Positions 1 through 9,382 of a DNA stretch of 64,000 nt are shown here, one piece after another. The notes beneath the pieces are model-generated. The model worked only from the letters and a program-made list of their open reading frames with translations, ran no database searches and was not told the origin of the DNA. Source of the DNA: Methylotenera sp. GTDB lineage: Bacteria > Pseudomonadota > Gammaproteobacteria > Burkholderiales > Methylophilaceae. The stretch is taken from contig JAUYAL010000056.1 of NCBI GenBank assembly GCA_030693535.1, positions 25,914 to 89,913 on the forward strand. The letters run 5' to 3'. Every line of letters begins with the position of its first letter. The first letter of the stretch is position 1. The position numbers and the translations under genes are program-made.

Positions 1-1742
1 ATTGAAACTACGCGTACTTTTGTGCCAGCAGCATTCAACTCAGCAGCTGCTTTAACAGCCAACTCAAGTTCAGAGCCGTTAGCAATAATGATAACTTGTG
101 CGCCTGCAACATCAGACAACACATAACCACCTTTGCGCATTAAATCAAACTGTACAGGATCATGTTTCATACCTGGCACATTTTGGCGGCTTAACACTAA
201 GCTACTAGGCCCGTTTTTGCGCTCAACCGCAGCCACCCAAGCAACCGCAGTTTCAGTTGAATTACCTGGACGCCATACGTCCATATTTGGAATCAAGCGT
301 AAACCAGCTGTATTTTCGATTGGTTGGTGCGTTGGACCATCTTCACCTTGACCGATAGAGTCATGTGTTAACACAGCGATAGTGCGTTGTTTCATTAATG
401 CAGCCATACGCAATGCGCTTTTCGCGTAGTCAGAGAACATGTGGAATGTACCGCCGAATGGCACTAAACCACCGTGTAATGCCATACCGTTCATAATTGC
501 GAACATACCGAATTCACGTACACCGTATGAAATGTAGTTACCTGGTTTTTTTGCATCAACATGGGTAAAACTACCGCATGATGTTAAGTTAGAACCAGTT
601 AAGTCTGCTGAACCACCCAAGAATTCAGGTAATAATGGCGCTAATGCACCAATAACATTTTGTGAAGCTTTACGTGTTGCAACGCCTTCAGCTTTGTCGT
701 TTGTAGCAGCGATAATTGCATCAGTAGCTGACTTCCAGTTAGCAGGTAAATCACCTGCCATGCGGCGTGAGTATTCTGCAGCTTCAGCTGGGAATGCTTT
801 TGCGTATGCAGCAAATTTATCATTCCATGAAGATTCAGCAGCAGCACCTTTAACAGTTGCATCCCAACCAGCGTAAACATCTGCTGGAATGACGAATGGC
901 TCATGTGGCCAACCGATGTTTGCACGAGTGGCAGCAACTTCTTCTAAACCTAATGCAGAACCGTGGCAATCGTGTGAACCCGATTTGTTTGGCGACCCCA
1001 TACCAATCACTGTTTTACAACAGATCAATGATGGTTTGTCTGTAACTTTTTTAGCTGCCGCAATTGCAGCGCCAATAGCAGCAACATCATGACCATCTAC
1101 AGACTGAACGTGCCAGCCGTATGATTCAAAACGTTTTGCCGTATCGTCTGTGTACCAGCCTTCAATGTGACCATCGATAGAAATACCGTTGTCATCCCAA
1201 AATGCTGTTAATTTACCTAAGCCCCAAGTACCAGCTAACGCGCAAGCCTCATGAGAAACGCCTTCCATCATACATCCGTCACCCAAGAACACATAGGTGC
1301 TATGGTCAACAATGCTGTGACCTGGCTTGTTGAATTGGTCAGCAAGTAATTTTTCCGCCATTGCAAAACCAACACCGTTAGCAATACCTTGGCCTAATGG
1401 ACCTGTTGTTGTTTCAACGCCTGGTGCATAACCATATTCTGGGTGACCAGCACATTTAGAATGCAATTGACGGAATGTTTTTAACTCATCCATTGGCAAT
1501 GCATAACCAGTCAGGTGTAGCAACGAATAAATCAACATAGAACCGTGACCATTAGAAAGCACGAAACGGTCACGATTTGACCATTCCGGATTTTTTGGGT
1601 TATGGCTTAAATGGTTGTTCCAAAGCTCTTCAGCGATTTCCGCCATGCCCATAGGCGCGCCTGGGTGACCAGAGTTAGCTTTTTGTACCGCATCCATCGA
1701 TAACGCACGGATTGCGTTGGCGAGGTCTTTACGTGTTGCCAT
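1..1742 (-). CDS. tkt: Transketolase, C-terminus cut by window edge
   Basis: Transketolase, a thiamine-diphosphate enzyme that moves two-carbon units between sugar phosphates. In a ribulose-monophosphate methylotroph it helps regenerate ribulose 5-phosphate. About 580 codons are present and the family is usually about 660-670 residues, so only the C-terminal end is missing. The N-terminus begins [14 protein letters not shown], and [10 protein letters not shown] follows near residue 24. The diphosphate-binding GDG motif lies near residue 154 in [15 protein letters not shown], and the acceptor-sugar region [10 protein letters not shown] is near residue 185. The ATG at 1742 has GGAG eight bases upstream, which settles the start. 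It is read towards the window edge and followed upstream by a non-coding region and a ligase relic. Identification is firm; isozyme assignment is not possible. Confidence 0.97.
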   Translation of the reverse strand, partial: MATRKDLANAIRALSMDAVQKANSGHPGAPMGMAEIAEELWNNHLSHNPKNPEWSNRDRFVLSNGHGSMLIYSLLHLTGYALPMDELKTFRQLHSKCAGHPEYGYAPGVETTTGPLGQGIANGVGFAMAEKLLADQFNKPGHSIVDHSTYVFLGDGCMMEGVSHEACALAGTWGLGKLTAFWDDNGISIDGHIEGWYTDDTAKRFESYGWHVQSVDGHDVAAIGAAIAAAKKVTDKPSLICCKTVIGMGSPNKSGSHDCHGSALGLEEVAATRANIGWPHEPFVIPADVYAGWDATVKGAAAESSWNDKFAAYAKAFPAEAAEYSRRMAGDLPANWKSATDAIIAATNDKAEGVATRKASQNVIGALAPLLPEFLGGSADLTGSNLTSCGSFTHVDAKKPGNYISYGVREFGMFAIMNGMALHGGLVPFGGTFHMFSDYAKSALRMAALMKQRTIAVLTHDSIGQGEDGPTHQPIENTAGLRLIPNMDVWRPGNSTETAVAWVAAVERKNGPSSLVLSRQNVPGMKHDPVQFDLMRKGGYVLSDVAGAQVIIIANGSELELAVKAAAELNAAGTKVRVVS

Positions 1743-2045
1743 AGTTTTCTCCCTAATGATTAACTTGAAGCTTTATGACTCAATGTTGACCCAAACTTTT
1801 GATTTTACTAAATTTTGAGTCTTACAGAAAATCAGATAAAACCTTGATTGAATTCTTCAAAAAGCCAGTTAAATTCACTGCTTTTTTGCAAAGACTAAAT
1901 TATTGCTTAATTAGCCTTTTTCGGCAAGGGTTTAGACCGCATTTGACGTACAGAAAATTGAAATTATTTTAATTTCATTAGAATTTAACCCCTTACTGTT
2001 AGTGCGCTTAAGCCATGTATTTGTCTATTGCTGTAAACTATTACA
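1743..2045. other. Intergenic leader region of transketolase
   Basis: About 300 AT-rich bases between the transketolase start and the ligase relic. No open frame with a recognisable product, RNA gene or strong hairpin was found. The tkt promoter must lie here on the minus strand, but no convincing -35/-10 pair could be picked out. Confidence 0.4.
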
Positions 2046-2399
2046 ATGAAACTTAATCGTCACCTATTTTCAATTGCAATTGCAAGCGCGATGTTTTTAG
2101 CTTTTCACTAAGCAGAGCCTAGCTAAGCAAAACAGTAGCAATGTTTTGCTAGCACAGTTTTTTTAATCGCGGCCTAGATGTAAAACAGCACTCGGTCAGT
2201 GATAAATATAAAGCAAACTTGGCGCGCTATAATAGAATCATCAGAAGGCATACACTTTAAACATGGCACAGGATTTACTGATGAAAAGCGCGCGAGGCCG
2301 CCAAAAATCGACAGCACCGTTACTTATACCTATAGAGATATTACTAAAACGGGTAAGCCAAAATTTGCGAGCTTCTTACGGGTACGCAATGAATATTAA
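2046..2399 (+). pseudogene. Decayed periplasmic ATP-dependent DNA ligase (LigE-type)
   Basis: Three pieces of one gene survive in different frames. At 2046 an ATG opens a 21-codon signal-peptide-like peptide (MKLNRHLFSIAIASAM...) that ends in TAA at 2109. From 2165, in another frame, NRGLDVKQHSVSDKYKA resembles the ligase motif I region (typically VSEKLDGVRA), with the nucleophilic lysine in SDK. From about 2245 to the TAA at 2397, HFKHGTGFTDEKRARPPK followed by STVTYTYRD and GKPKFASFLRVRNE matches the C-terminal OB-fold end of LigE-type enzymes. The whole relic is about 350 bases against about 850 for an intact gene, so the nucleotidyltransferase core has been lost. The family seals nicks using ATP and is secreted by its signal peptide. 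This copy cannot encode an active enzyme. An imperfect inverted repeat (TGTCATGT at 2411, ACATGACA at 2440) follows. Confidence 0.82.
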
Positions 2400-2518
2400 T
2401 GCTAATCAGGTGTCATGTAACCCTTATGGATATTGGCTAACATGACATATTATTTCCACCCTATTGATGGATTACTGGCGGGCAAGATAATCTAATCGGC
2501 ACACACTATACTTTACAA

Positions 2519-3553
2519 TCAAATATCAAGTTTAATGCCTCTGGAAGCTGCCTGGATAGAGGCTTGTAGAGCAGTACAATTTGCCTTTGCGTCGGAAAAA
2601 GTTAACAGTGTCGCCTTGTCATTCAGCACACAATCACTGAAATGCGCAATTTCTAACGTAAAATGATTACTTGGTGCAAAGCGCTCTTCAGCGTACTTGC
2701 CGTCCTCCAGCGCCCAACTTATAACCGGTACGTCGTTTTGAAAAACCCAAGCCGCATGGCACTTTACCCAGCCTTTAGTGCCTATAATTTCATATTCTGA
2801 TTTGCGGCTACGCTCAAAGCTGATGTCAAAATGGCCAAAGCGCGCACGACCTTCTGCATCTAGCCCAAAATCCAGCACGCCACTGGTCACAATATCAGCG
2901 CCCTGTTCATTGAGTTTAGCGTAGGCAATTACTGACTTAGGTTCAATTGGCTTTCCCTCTTTCTGAAAACACCAGCGTAGCGAATGGATTGCATAAGGCC
3001 CAATATCCCACATAGCACCACCGCCATCAGCCATGCTGCGATTAATGCGATACATACGCGCCGACTTCATTAAAAATGAAAATGAAGCACGTGCAGAAAG
3101 TACGTCTCCAATCATGCCGCTTTCCACAACTTCTTGTACGCGCGCGTGTTGCGGATGGAAGCGATACATAAACCCCTCCATCACCTTTACTTTGTTTTTA
3201 GTAGCGGCATGCTCAAGGGCTTCAATATCTTTCAACGTAGTTGCCATTGGCTTTTCTATCAACACATGCTTGCCAGCATTAATGGCTTTAAGCGCCCACT
3301 CGGCATGCTCTTCATTTGCCATTGGGCAGTAAATGGCCTCAACATTAGGGTCATTAATTAGACTATCTAAATCGTCATAACAAATAACAGAATCTGCATA
3401 GCATGGCGCATATTTTTCCAATGTAGATTTTGCCGCGCCCTCACGGCGACTGGCAATGGCTACAAGCTTAGAATTTGACGCGTCAATAATCGCAGGAAGC
3501 AAGCGTTCATTCACACGCGCCGCGCCGAGAATACCCCATTTCAGCTTTCTCAT
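2519..3553 (-). CDS. Gfo/Idh/MocA family NAD(P)-dependent oxidoreductase
   Basis: A two-domain oxidoreductase of the Gfo/Idh/MocA family. The N-terminal Rossmann fold has KWGILGAARVNERLLPAI, and the family motif EKPMA, whose lysine is catalytic, lies near residue 95 in GKHVLIEKPMATTL. The C-terminal domain includes DIGPYAIHSLRW. The usual reaction is oxidation or reduction of a sugar or polyol, but the substrate cannot be read from sequence. The start at 3553 is preferred over a start four codons upstream because GGAGAG precedes it and its ATG overlaps the TGA of the upstream gene (ATGA). The gene is therefore probably translationally coupled to the thioredoxin-like gene at 3550-4104. Length of about 344 residues is normal. 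Confidence 0.88.
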   Translation of the reverse strand: MRKLKWGILGAARVNERLLPAIIDASNSKLVAIASRREGAAKSTLEKYAPCYADSVICYDDLDSLINDPNVEAIYCPMANEEHAEWALKAINAGKHVLIEKPMATTLKDIEALEHAATKNKVKVMEGFMYRFHPQHARVQEVVESGMIGDVLSARASFSFLMKSARMYRINRSMADGGGAMWDIGPYAIHSLRWCFQKEGKPIEPKSVIAYAKLNEQGADIVTSGVLDFGLDAEGRARFGHFDISFERSRKSEYEIIGTKGWVKCHAAWVFQNDVPVISWALEDGKYAEERFAPSNHFTLEIAHFSDCVLNDKATLLTFSDAKANCTALQASIQAASRGIKLDI

Positions 3554-4104
3554 TCCACTCTCCATTTTATACTACAGCCAATACTAGCAATTTGTTCTCG
3601 TGGCCCTTTGCTAGTTAATGCAATCTGCTTCATCGCATTGAATAAATCACGCGTTCTATTGGGCGCGATTTCTTTACGACTTTCATCAAAGCGACCACGA
3701 TATTGCAACTCACCTTGATTGTTAAAACCAAAGAAATCTGGCGTACACACAGCGCCGTAAGCCTTAGCGATTTGTTGCGATTCATCTAATAAATATGGAA
3801 ATGGAAAATCCATTTCATTTGCGATTTTCTGCATATTTTCAAAACTGTCCTCTTGATAATCTTTAGGGTCATTAGACATGATGGCGACGGTATTTATTCC
3901 GAGCATTTTAAGTTCACAGCAATCTGCCACCAATCGAGGAAGAATGGCTTTCACATAAGGACAATGGTTGCAGATAAACATCACCAACAAACCATTTTTA
4001 CCCATGATTAAGTCGCGAGAAATCATGCTGCCATCAATATTTTGTAGAGTAAAGTCGGCCGCATGCCAGCCAAAATCGCACACCGGTGGGTTTAAACTTG
4101 CCAT
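3550..4104 (-). CDS. Thioredoxin-like/AhpC-TSA family redox protein
   Basis: A 184-residue thioredoxin-fold protein of the redoxin group. After a strand reading GLLVMFICNHCPYVKAILP it carries CNHCPYVK, the place where peroxiredoxin- and ResA-like proteins have their active cysteines. Further on come a cis-proline-like CTPDFFGF and a GRFDES region. This subgroup is common in proteobacteria as 'thioredoxin family protein' and its exact partner is unknown. No signal peptide is visible, so it is probably cytoplasmic. The ATG at 4104 follows GGAGAT at a good distance, and the longer TTG start four codons earlier includes that ribosome site. Its stop overlaps the start of the downstream oxidoreductase. 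Confidence 0.85.
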   Translation of the reverse strand: MASLNPPVCDFGWHAADFTLQNIDGSMISRDLIMGKNGLLVMFICNHCPYVKAILPRLVADCCELKMLGINTVAIMSNDPKDYQEDSFENMQKIANEMDFPFPYLLDESQQIAKAYGAVCTPDFFGFNNQGELQYRGRFDESRKEIAPNRTRDLFNAMKQIALTSKGPREQIASIGCSIKWRVE

Positions 4105-4159
4105 ACTGATCTCCAAAAAACTTTATAATTAAATCTTATCACTTTAACTTACCTTAATT

Positions 4160-4936
4160 ATGTCTAACTCTCGTTTTTCTAATCCCCGCTTTTATAGTGC
4201 TGAAAACTTAGCCGCTGATTTGCGTGTGAAAGGTGTACCGCTAAAATTAGCTGACAACGCCGCTATTCACGCCACGCGTGTGCTGCGCTTAAATGTAGGC
4301 GACGAAATTACTCTATTTAATGGTGATGGCTTTGATTATGCATGCGAGTTACTTAGCGTTAAAAAAAATGAAGTTCTAGCTCAGGTAAATGCTAGTAAAG
4401 CCATTGAGAATGAATCGCCACTTCACATCACCTTGCTTCAAGGTATTTCGAGTGGCGATCGCATGGATTACACCATACAAAAAGCTGTAGAACTCGGTGT
4501 GAAGTGCATTCAGCCAATATCTACCGAACGGAGTGTTGTCAAGCTTTCTGTCGAGCGTGCTCAAAAACGCGTAGAACATTGGCAAAACGTGGTAATTTCA
4601 GCCTGCGAACAATGTGGACGGTCGAAGATTCCCAAGGTTTTAACCCCAATCAGCTTATTGCCATGGCTAGCAAGCAATCCGGAAGATGGCGCTACCCGTA
4701 TCCTGCTCAACCCAATTGCTGCAAAGCGCCTAGCCGAGTTGCCATCACCAACACAAAACATTCAAGCCAGTATTCAACTACTTATTGGTGCAGAAGGCGG
4801 CTTAACGAATACTGAAATTAAAGCTGCGCTTGACCATGGCTTTCAGTCTATTCTTTTGGGACCGCGTATTTTACGAACTGAAACCGCCGCGTTGACAGCC
4901 ATTTCTGCTATGCAAGCACTTTGGGGTGATTATTAA
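4160..4936 (+). CDS. rsmE: 16S rRNA (uracil1498-N3)-methyltransferase
   Basis: RsmE methylates U1498 of 16S rRNA using S-adenosylmethionine and belongs to the knotted SPOUT superfamily. The N-terminal PUA-like part includes RFYSAENLAADLRV. The SPOUT core includes YTIQKAVELGVKCIQPISTERSVV. The C-terminal knot reads LLIGAEGGLTNTEI followed by LGPRILRTETAALTAISAMQ, both diagnostic of RsmE. Its 258 residues are normal for the family. The ATG at 4160 has no clear Shine-Dalgarno site. It is divergent from the thioredoxin-like gene, so the 55 bases between them probably hold both promoters. Confidence 0.96.
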   Translation: MSNSRFSNPRFYSAENLAADLRVKGVPLKLADNAAIHATRVLRLNVGDEITLFNGDGFDYACELLSVKKNEVLAQVNASKAIENESPLHITLLQGISSGDRMDYTIQKAVELGVKCIQPISTERSVVKLSVERAQKRVEHWQNVVISACEQCGRSKIPKVLTPISLLPWLASNPEDGATRILLNPIAAKRLAELPSPTQNIQASIQLLIGAEGGLTNTEIKAALDHGFQSILLGPRILRTETAALTAISAMQALWGDY

Positions 4937-4943
4937 AAAATAT

Positions 4944-4972
4944 TTGCATTTTTTACAAATTTACTCTAATAT
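4944..4972 (+). promoter_or_regulatory. Candidate argA promoter with overlapping palindrome
   Basis: TTGCAT at 4944-4949 and TAATAT at 4967-4972 are separated by 17 bases, a plausible sigma-70 promoter for argA. A palindrome, TTTTACAAA at 4951-4959 and TTTGTAAAA at 4973-4981, spans the spacer and the -10 element, as an operator would. Function is inferred only from layout. Confidence 0.45.
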
Positions 4973-5001
4973 TTTGTAAAATTCACAAATAATGAGTCTT
5001 A

Positions 5002-5020
5002 GGTTAGCTTTTAGCTAACC
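5002..5020 (+). promoter_or_regulatory. Perfect hairpin/palindrome just before argA start
   Basis: GGTTAGCT (5002-5009) and AGCTAACC (5013-5020) form a perfect 8-bp inverted repeat with a 3-base loop. It ends eight bases before the argA ATG and occupies the space where a ribosome site would be; no Shine-Dalgarno sequence is seen there. It could be a DNA operator or an RNA hairpin that limits initiation. Confidence 0.5.
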
Positions 5021-5028
5021 GTACCAAC

Positions 5029-6645
5029 ATGTCACTTGCTAATTCCATTCGCCATCGGCGCAAATCTCTAAATATCACACTACAAACGCTTGCAGCGCAG
5101 GTTGGATCTGATGCGGGCAATTTATCGCGTATTGAGCGTGGAGCATTAGGCATTAGCGAAAACATGTTGCGCAAAGTCGCTGCCGCACTAGACTGCTCAC
5201 CAGCTTATTTGTATGCTCAAAGTGATGCGTTGCAATCAAATTTAGGTGTTAATGAAGGTCGCGCTACTTATCTTGCCAATTCAAGTCTTAACGATCCAAA
5301 TCAAAATTTAAATCACAGCTTCGCTAAAGATTTTGTGCAATGGTTTCGCTCCGCCACACCCTATATTCACGCGTTTGGCGGGCGCACTTTTGTCATTGCT
5401 TTCGGCGGCGAAGTAGTTGATGAAAAACAATTCATTGCCTTATCACACGACTTAAATCTGCTTGCCAGTCTAGAAGTTAGACTGGTATTGGTGCATGGTG
5501 CCCGCCCACAAATTGAACGTCGCTTAAGGCGAGATAAACTTGCGCCTAAATTTGTCAACGGCTTACGTGTCACGGATGATGCAGCAATGGAAGCAGTTAA
5601 AGAAGCCAACGGTGCTATTCGTGTGGAAATAGAAGCGTTACTGTCTATGGGCTTAGTCAACTCACCAATGGCAGGTGCAGACATTCGGGTTGCAAGTGGC
5701 AATTTTGTCACTGCAAAGCCTATGGGTGTGCGCGACGGCGTAGACTTACAACACACTGGCGAAGTACGTCGCATAGATGCTATTGCCATGCAAAAGCGCT
5801 TAGATGATGGTGAATTAGTCTTGCTATCACCACTAGGCTATTCACCCACGGGCGAAGCTTTTAATTTAAGCTTAGAAGATGTAGCCGTAAGCGCGGCAAT
5901 TGCATTAGATGCAGAAAAGCTTATTTTCCTGATGGATTCAGAAGGCGTGCATAATTTACGCGGTGAATTATTACGTGAAATGACTGCGGTAAAAGCTAAA
6001 AATTTACTTCGAAATCTAAGTGAAAATGAGCAAGTAATCAATGTTTCAGAAGATGTAAATTACTACTTACCTGCAGCAGTTCGGGCTTGCGAACATGGTG
6101 TGGCACGAACACATCTTATTTCGCGCCATATTGATGGTGCAATTATTCAAGAGCTATTTACACTTGATGGTATTGGCACAATGGTGACTGAGCAAAGCTT
6201 AGAAAGTATGCGCCAAGCTAATATTAATGATGTTGGGGGCATTTTAAAGCTGATAGAACCACTAGAAGCAGAAGGCTTTTTGGTACGGCGCGGGCGTGAA
6301 CATATTGAAATAGAAATTAATCATTTTTATGTCATGGAACATGACGGCCGCGTCATTGGCTGCGCAGCGCTCTACCCATTTGTTGCAGAGCGAACTGCAG
6401 AGTTTGCATGTCTTGCAATTGACCCTGCTTACAGAGGTGCTGGTCGTGGTGATAAATTATTTTATTACTGCGCCAATCAAGCTAAGGCATTGGGATTTAA
6501 AAGTTTATTCTGCCTGACCACACGCACTGAGCATTGGTTTTTAGAACGTGGATTTACAGAGAAAAGTGTAGAAAAGCTGCCTGCAGAAAAACAAAAACTT
6601 TATAACTTTCAGCGTAAATCTAAAGTTTTTAGCAAAGCCTTATAA
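5029..6645 (+). CDS. argA: N-acetylglutamate synthase with N-terminal XRE helix-turn-helix
   Basis: Amino-acid N-acetyltransferase, first step of arginine synthesis (glutamate plus acetyl-CoA to N-acetylglutamate). Residues about 110-370 are an amino-acid-kinase-like domain, with FVIAFGGEVV, LVLVHGARPQIE and LLSPLGYSPTGE. Residues about 390-530 are a GNAT acetyltransferase with the acetyl-CoA loop RGAGRG at 469-474 and a FLERGF motif. This is the classic ArgA layout of about 440 residues. About 90 extra residues come first: residues 5-65 form an XRE-type helix-turn-helix with LQTLAAQVGSDAGNLSRIER as the HTH core. The HTH is in frame and no internal start has a good ribosome site, so the fusion looks genuine. 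It may let the enzyme bind DNA, perhaps its own leader, which holds two palindromes. argB follows 81 bases downstream. The enzyme call is firm; the DNA-binding role is inference. Confidence 0.93.
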   Translation: MSLANSIRHRRKSLNITLQTLAAQVGSDAGNLSRIERGALGISENMLRKVAAALDCSPAYLYAQSDALQSNLGVNEGRATYLANSSLNDPNQNLNHSFAKDFVQWFRSATPYIHAFGGRTFVIAFGGEVVDEKQFIALSHDLNLLASLEVRLVLVHGARPQIERRLRRDKLAPKFVNGLRVTDDAAMEAVKEANGAIRVEIEALLSMGLVNSPMAGADIRVASGNFVTAKPMGVRDGVDLQHTGEVRRIDAIAMQKRLDDGELVLLSPLGYSPTGEAFNLSLEDVAVSAAIALDAEKLIFLMDSEGVHNLRGELLREMTAVKAKNLLRNLSENEQVINVSEDVNYYLPAAVRACEHGVARTHLISRHIDGAIIQELFTLDGIGTMVTEQSLESMRQANINDVGGILKLIEPLEAEGFLVRRGREHIEIEINHFYVMEHDGRVIGCAALYPFVAERTAEFACLAIDPAYRGAGRGDKLFYYCANQAKALGFKSLFCLTTRTEHWFLERGFTEKSVEKLPAEKQKLYNFQRKSKVFSKAL

Positions 6646-6711
6646 ACAAAATTTAGATACAATGACGCAAACTCGTCATTACATACAAACTAACTACTTA
6701 CCAAAATTTAA

Positions 6712-7611
<900 letters not shown>

Positions 7612-7639
7612 GTTGTATAGAACTCAATATCTTATTCGT

Positions 7640-7707
7640 CATTCTGATAAAAGCGAAGAATTCAGCGGCAGTATAAAATCACTAGATTCTTCGCTTTTCT
7701 CAGAATG
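7640..7707. repeat. Long inverted repeat downstream of argB
   Basis: CATTCTGATAAAAGCGAAGA starts a 22-base arm (7640-7661). It pairs with 7686-7707 with a single mismatch, around a 24-base loop. It lies between argB and the HAD gene. It resembles the element at 34672-34702 and may be a dispersed repeat that can also end transcription. Confidence 0.7.
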
Positions 7708-7731
7708 AAGGGTTAAAAAGTTTGCGTTTAT

Positions 7732-8364
7732 ATGTCTGACAGAATCTGGATTTTTGACCTTGACGATACACTACACAACGCCACTGCGCACATTTTTCCT
7801 GTGATGAATCAGGCTATGACGCAGTACATGATGCATTCACTCGACTTAGATGAATCTTCTGCACATAGTTTGCGCCAACATTATTGGCGTGTTTATGGCG
7901 CAACACTCAAAGGCTTAATACGCCATCACGGCACTAACCCCCATCACTTTCTACAGGAAACACACCAGCTTACAAACTTGTTTGACATGGTCGTTCAAGT
8001 AAAGCGCTTGCGGCATATGTTACAAAGCCTTTCAGGGCGTAAGCTAGTGTTTACTAATGCACCACGTGATTATGCTTTACATGTACTACAGATTTTGGAT
8101 ATTTCTGATTGTTTTGAATTAGTTTTTAGTGTTGAATCCGCCAAATTTCACGGCAAACCTTCCGTTCGTGGCTTTCAGATGCTTCTTAAAACAATCAAAG
8201 TAAAAGCCAGTGATTGCATCATGTTGGAAGATAGCCTACCCGCGCTGATGACTGCTAAAAGATTAGGAATGAAAACAATTTGGATTACCAAAACACTGCA
8301 AAAGCCAAGTTTTGTTGATCATCGATTAAGTGAAGTGTTAGCACTCACTCACATTAAGTTATAA
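7732..8364 (+). CDS. HAD-family pyrimidine 5'-nucleotidase
   Basis: A haloacid-dehalogenase-type phosphatase of 210 residues. Motif I is DLDDTLHNA with the nucleophile Asp9 and the general acid Asp11. Motif II is the Thr in VFTNAPRDY. Motif III is the lysine in HGKPS, and motif IV is MLEDS. The layout matches the pyrimidine 5'-nucleotidase group (SDT1/SSM1-like), which dephosphorylates UMP and CMP. This gene commonly lies next to slmA in betaproteobacteria, as it does here. The ATG at 7732 has no strong ribosome site. Precise substrate is inference from family. Confidence 0.87.
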   Translation: MSDRIWIFDLDDTLHNATAHIFPVMNQAMTQYMMHSLDLDESSAHSLRQHYWRVYGATLKGLIRHHGTNPHHFLQETHQLTNLFDMVVQVKRLRHMLQSLSGRKLVFTNAPRDYALHVLQILDISDCFELVFSVESAKFHGKPSVRGFQMLLKTIKVKASDCIMLEDSLPALMTAKRLGMKTIWITKTLQKPSFVDHRLSEVLALTHIKL

Positions 8365-8404
8365 TTTCTAATATTAATCAACATGTTTTTCAGGAGAAAA
8401 AGTG

Positions 8405-8968
8405 ATGGCGGGTGAACGCAAACAGCAGATTTTAGAAACGTTAGCAAAAATGCTTGAATCACCAAAACGCGAGAAAATCACGACAGCATCGCTCGCTGCT
8501 AAGCTGGATGTTTCTGAGGCCGCTCTGTACCGACACTTTGCCAATAAAGCACAAATGTTTGAAGGCCTAATAACCTTTATAGAAGAAACTATTTTTGGCC
8601 TAATCAACAAAATCTGTACTGAAGAAACTGACGGTCAAAAACAACTCCAACGTATTATTTCCATGTTGCTCGCCTTTGCTGAAAAAAATCCAGGCATGAC
8701 TCGCGTACTGATTGGTGATGCATTAGTAAATGAAGATGAAAAGCTGCAACTTCGCATAAATCAAATGAACGATAGAATAGAAGTCTCACTCAAACAAAGC
8801 TTAAGAATTATAGAAGTCCAGACTGGTAATAAGGGTGATGCAGAAGCACAGGCTAACTTGATGGCATGTTATGTACAAGGGCGCTGGCAACAGTATGTGA
8901 AAAGTGGATTTAAACGTAAACCGATGGAATTTATACAACAGCAATTGACATCGCTAATTAACAGTTAG
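8405..8968 (+). CDS. slmA: Nucleoid occlusion factor SlmA (TetR family)
   Basis: SlmA binds specific chromosomal sites and blocks FtsZ polymerisation over the nucleoid. The protein starts MAGERKQQILETLAKML. The TetR-type helix-turn-helix, TTASLAAKLDVSEAALYRHF, is at about residues 27-46, and the C-terminal ligand-like domain contains MTRVLIGDALVNED. The ATG at 8405 is chosen over the GTG immediately before it because it is spaced better from GGAGAAAAAG. About 187 residues is close to the family norm. The division genes it would act on (ftsZ and the dcw cluster) are in this same window. Confidence 0.9.
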   Translation: MAGERKQQILETLAKMLESPKREKITTASLAAKLDVSEAALYRHFANKAQMFEGLITFIEETIFGLINKICTEETDGQKQLQRIISMLLAFAEKNPGMTRVLIGDALVNEDEKLQLRINQMNDRIEVSLKQSLRIIEVQTGNKGDAEAQANLMACYVQGRWQQYVKSGFKRKPMEFIQQQLTSLINS

Positions 8969-9011
8969 CTATCAACTTTAGTGGCATTGGAGATAGACTT
9001 TGCAAGGCACA

Positions 9012-9221
9012 ATGTTTGGCTTTACTGAAGCTCAGATTACCGAATTTGGCATGACCTATGGCGTCAGCGGTCTAATGCTACTCATGATATTTATTGTAGG
9101 TCACCTAGCATGGGAATCTAAAGTAGGTAAATTTGGTACGTTTATTTTGTTTTTAGGACTAACATTCGGCATGGTTGGTTATGTGGCTAAATACTTAATT
9201 CAGCTTTACATGAAAGTCTAA
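9012..9221 (+). CDS. DUF2788 small membrane protein
   Basis: A small protein of about 69 residues with two hydrophobic stretches, VSGLMLLMIFIVGHLAW and FILFLGLTFGMVGYVAKYLI. They are separated by a short charged loop ESKVGKFGT. This pattern fits DUF2788, a family of unknown function in beta- and gammaproteobacteria. The ATG at 9012 has AAGG seven bases upstream. A TTG four codons earlier is possible but less likely. It follows slmA by 43 bases and may be cotranscribed. Confidence 0.78.
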   Translation: MFGFTEAQITEFGMTYGVSGLMLLMIFIVGHLAWESKVGKFGTFILFLGLTFGMVGYVAKYLIQLYMKV

Positions 9222-9382
9222 CCAAGTTTACTGTGGTCTTATTTTATTGATTACATTTACTTCCATATTTAAGTTACTTTGGTAAGGGCTATGATATAGC
9301 TCTAATGGTTTGAAAGCTATTTTCAGACCTTCAATTGATTACATTCTCATACCAAATCCAACCACGTTCCCTACTATTTCTT

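Noticed and set aside
2199..2445. Two small plus-strand open frames upstream of the Gfo/Idh/MocA gene
   Set aside because: One is the C-terminal piece of the ligase relic and the other is its out-of-frame shadow, so they are not separate genes.
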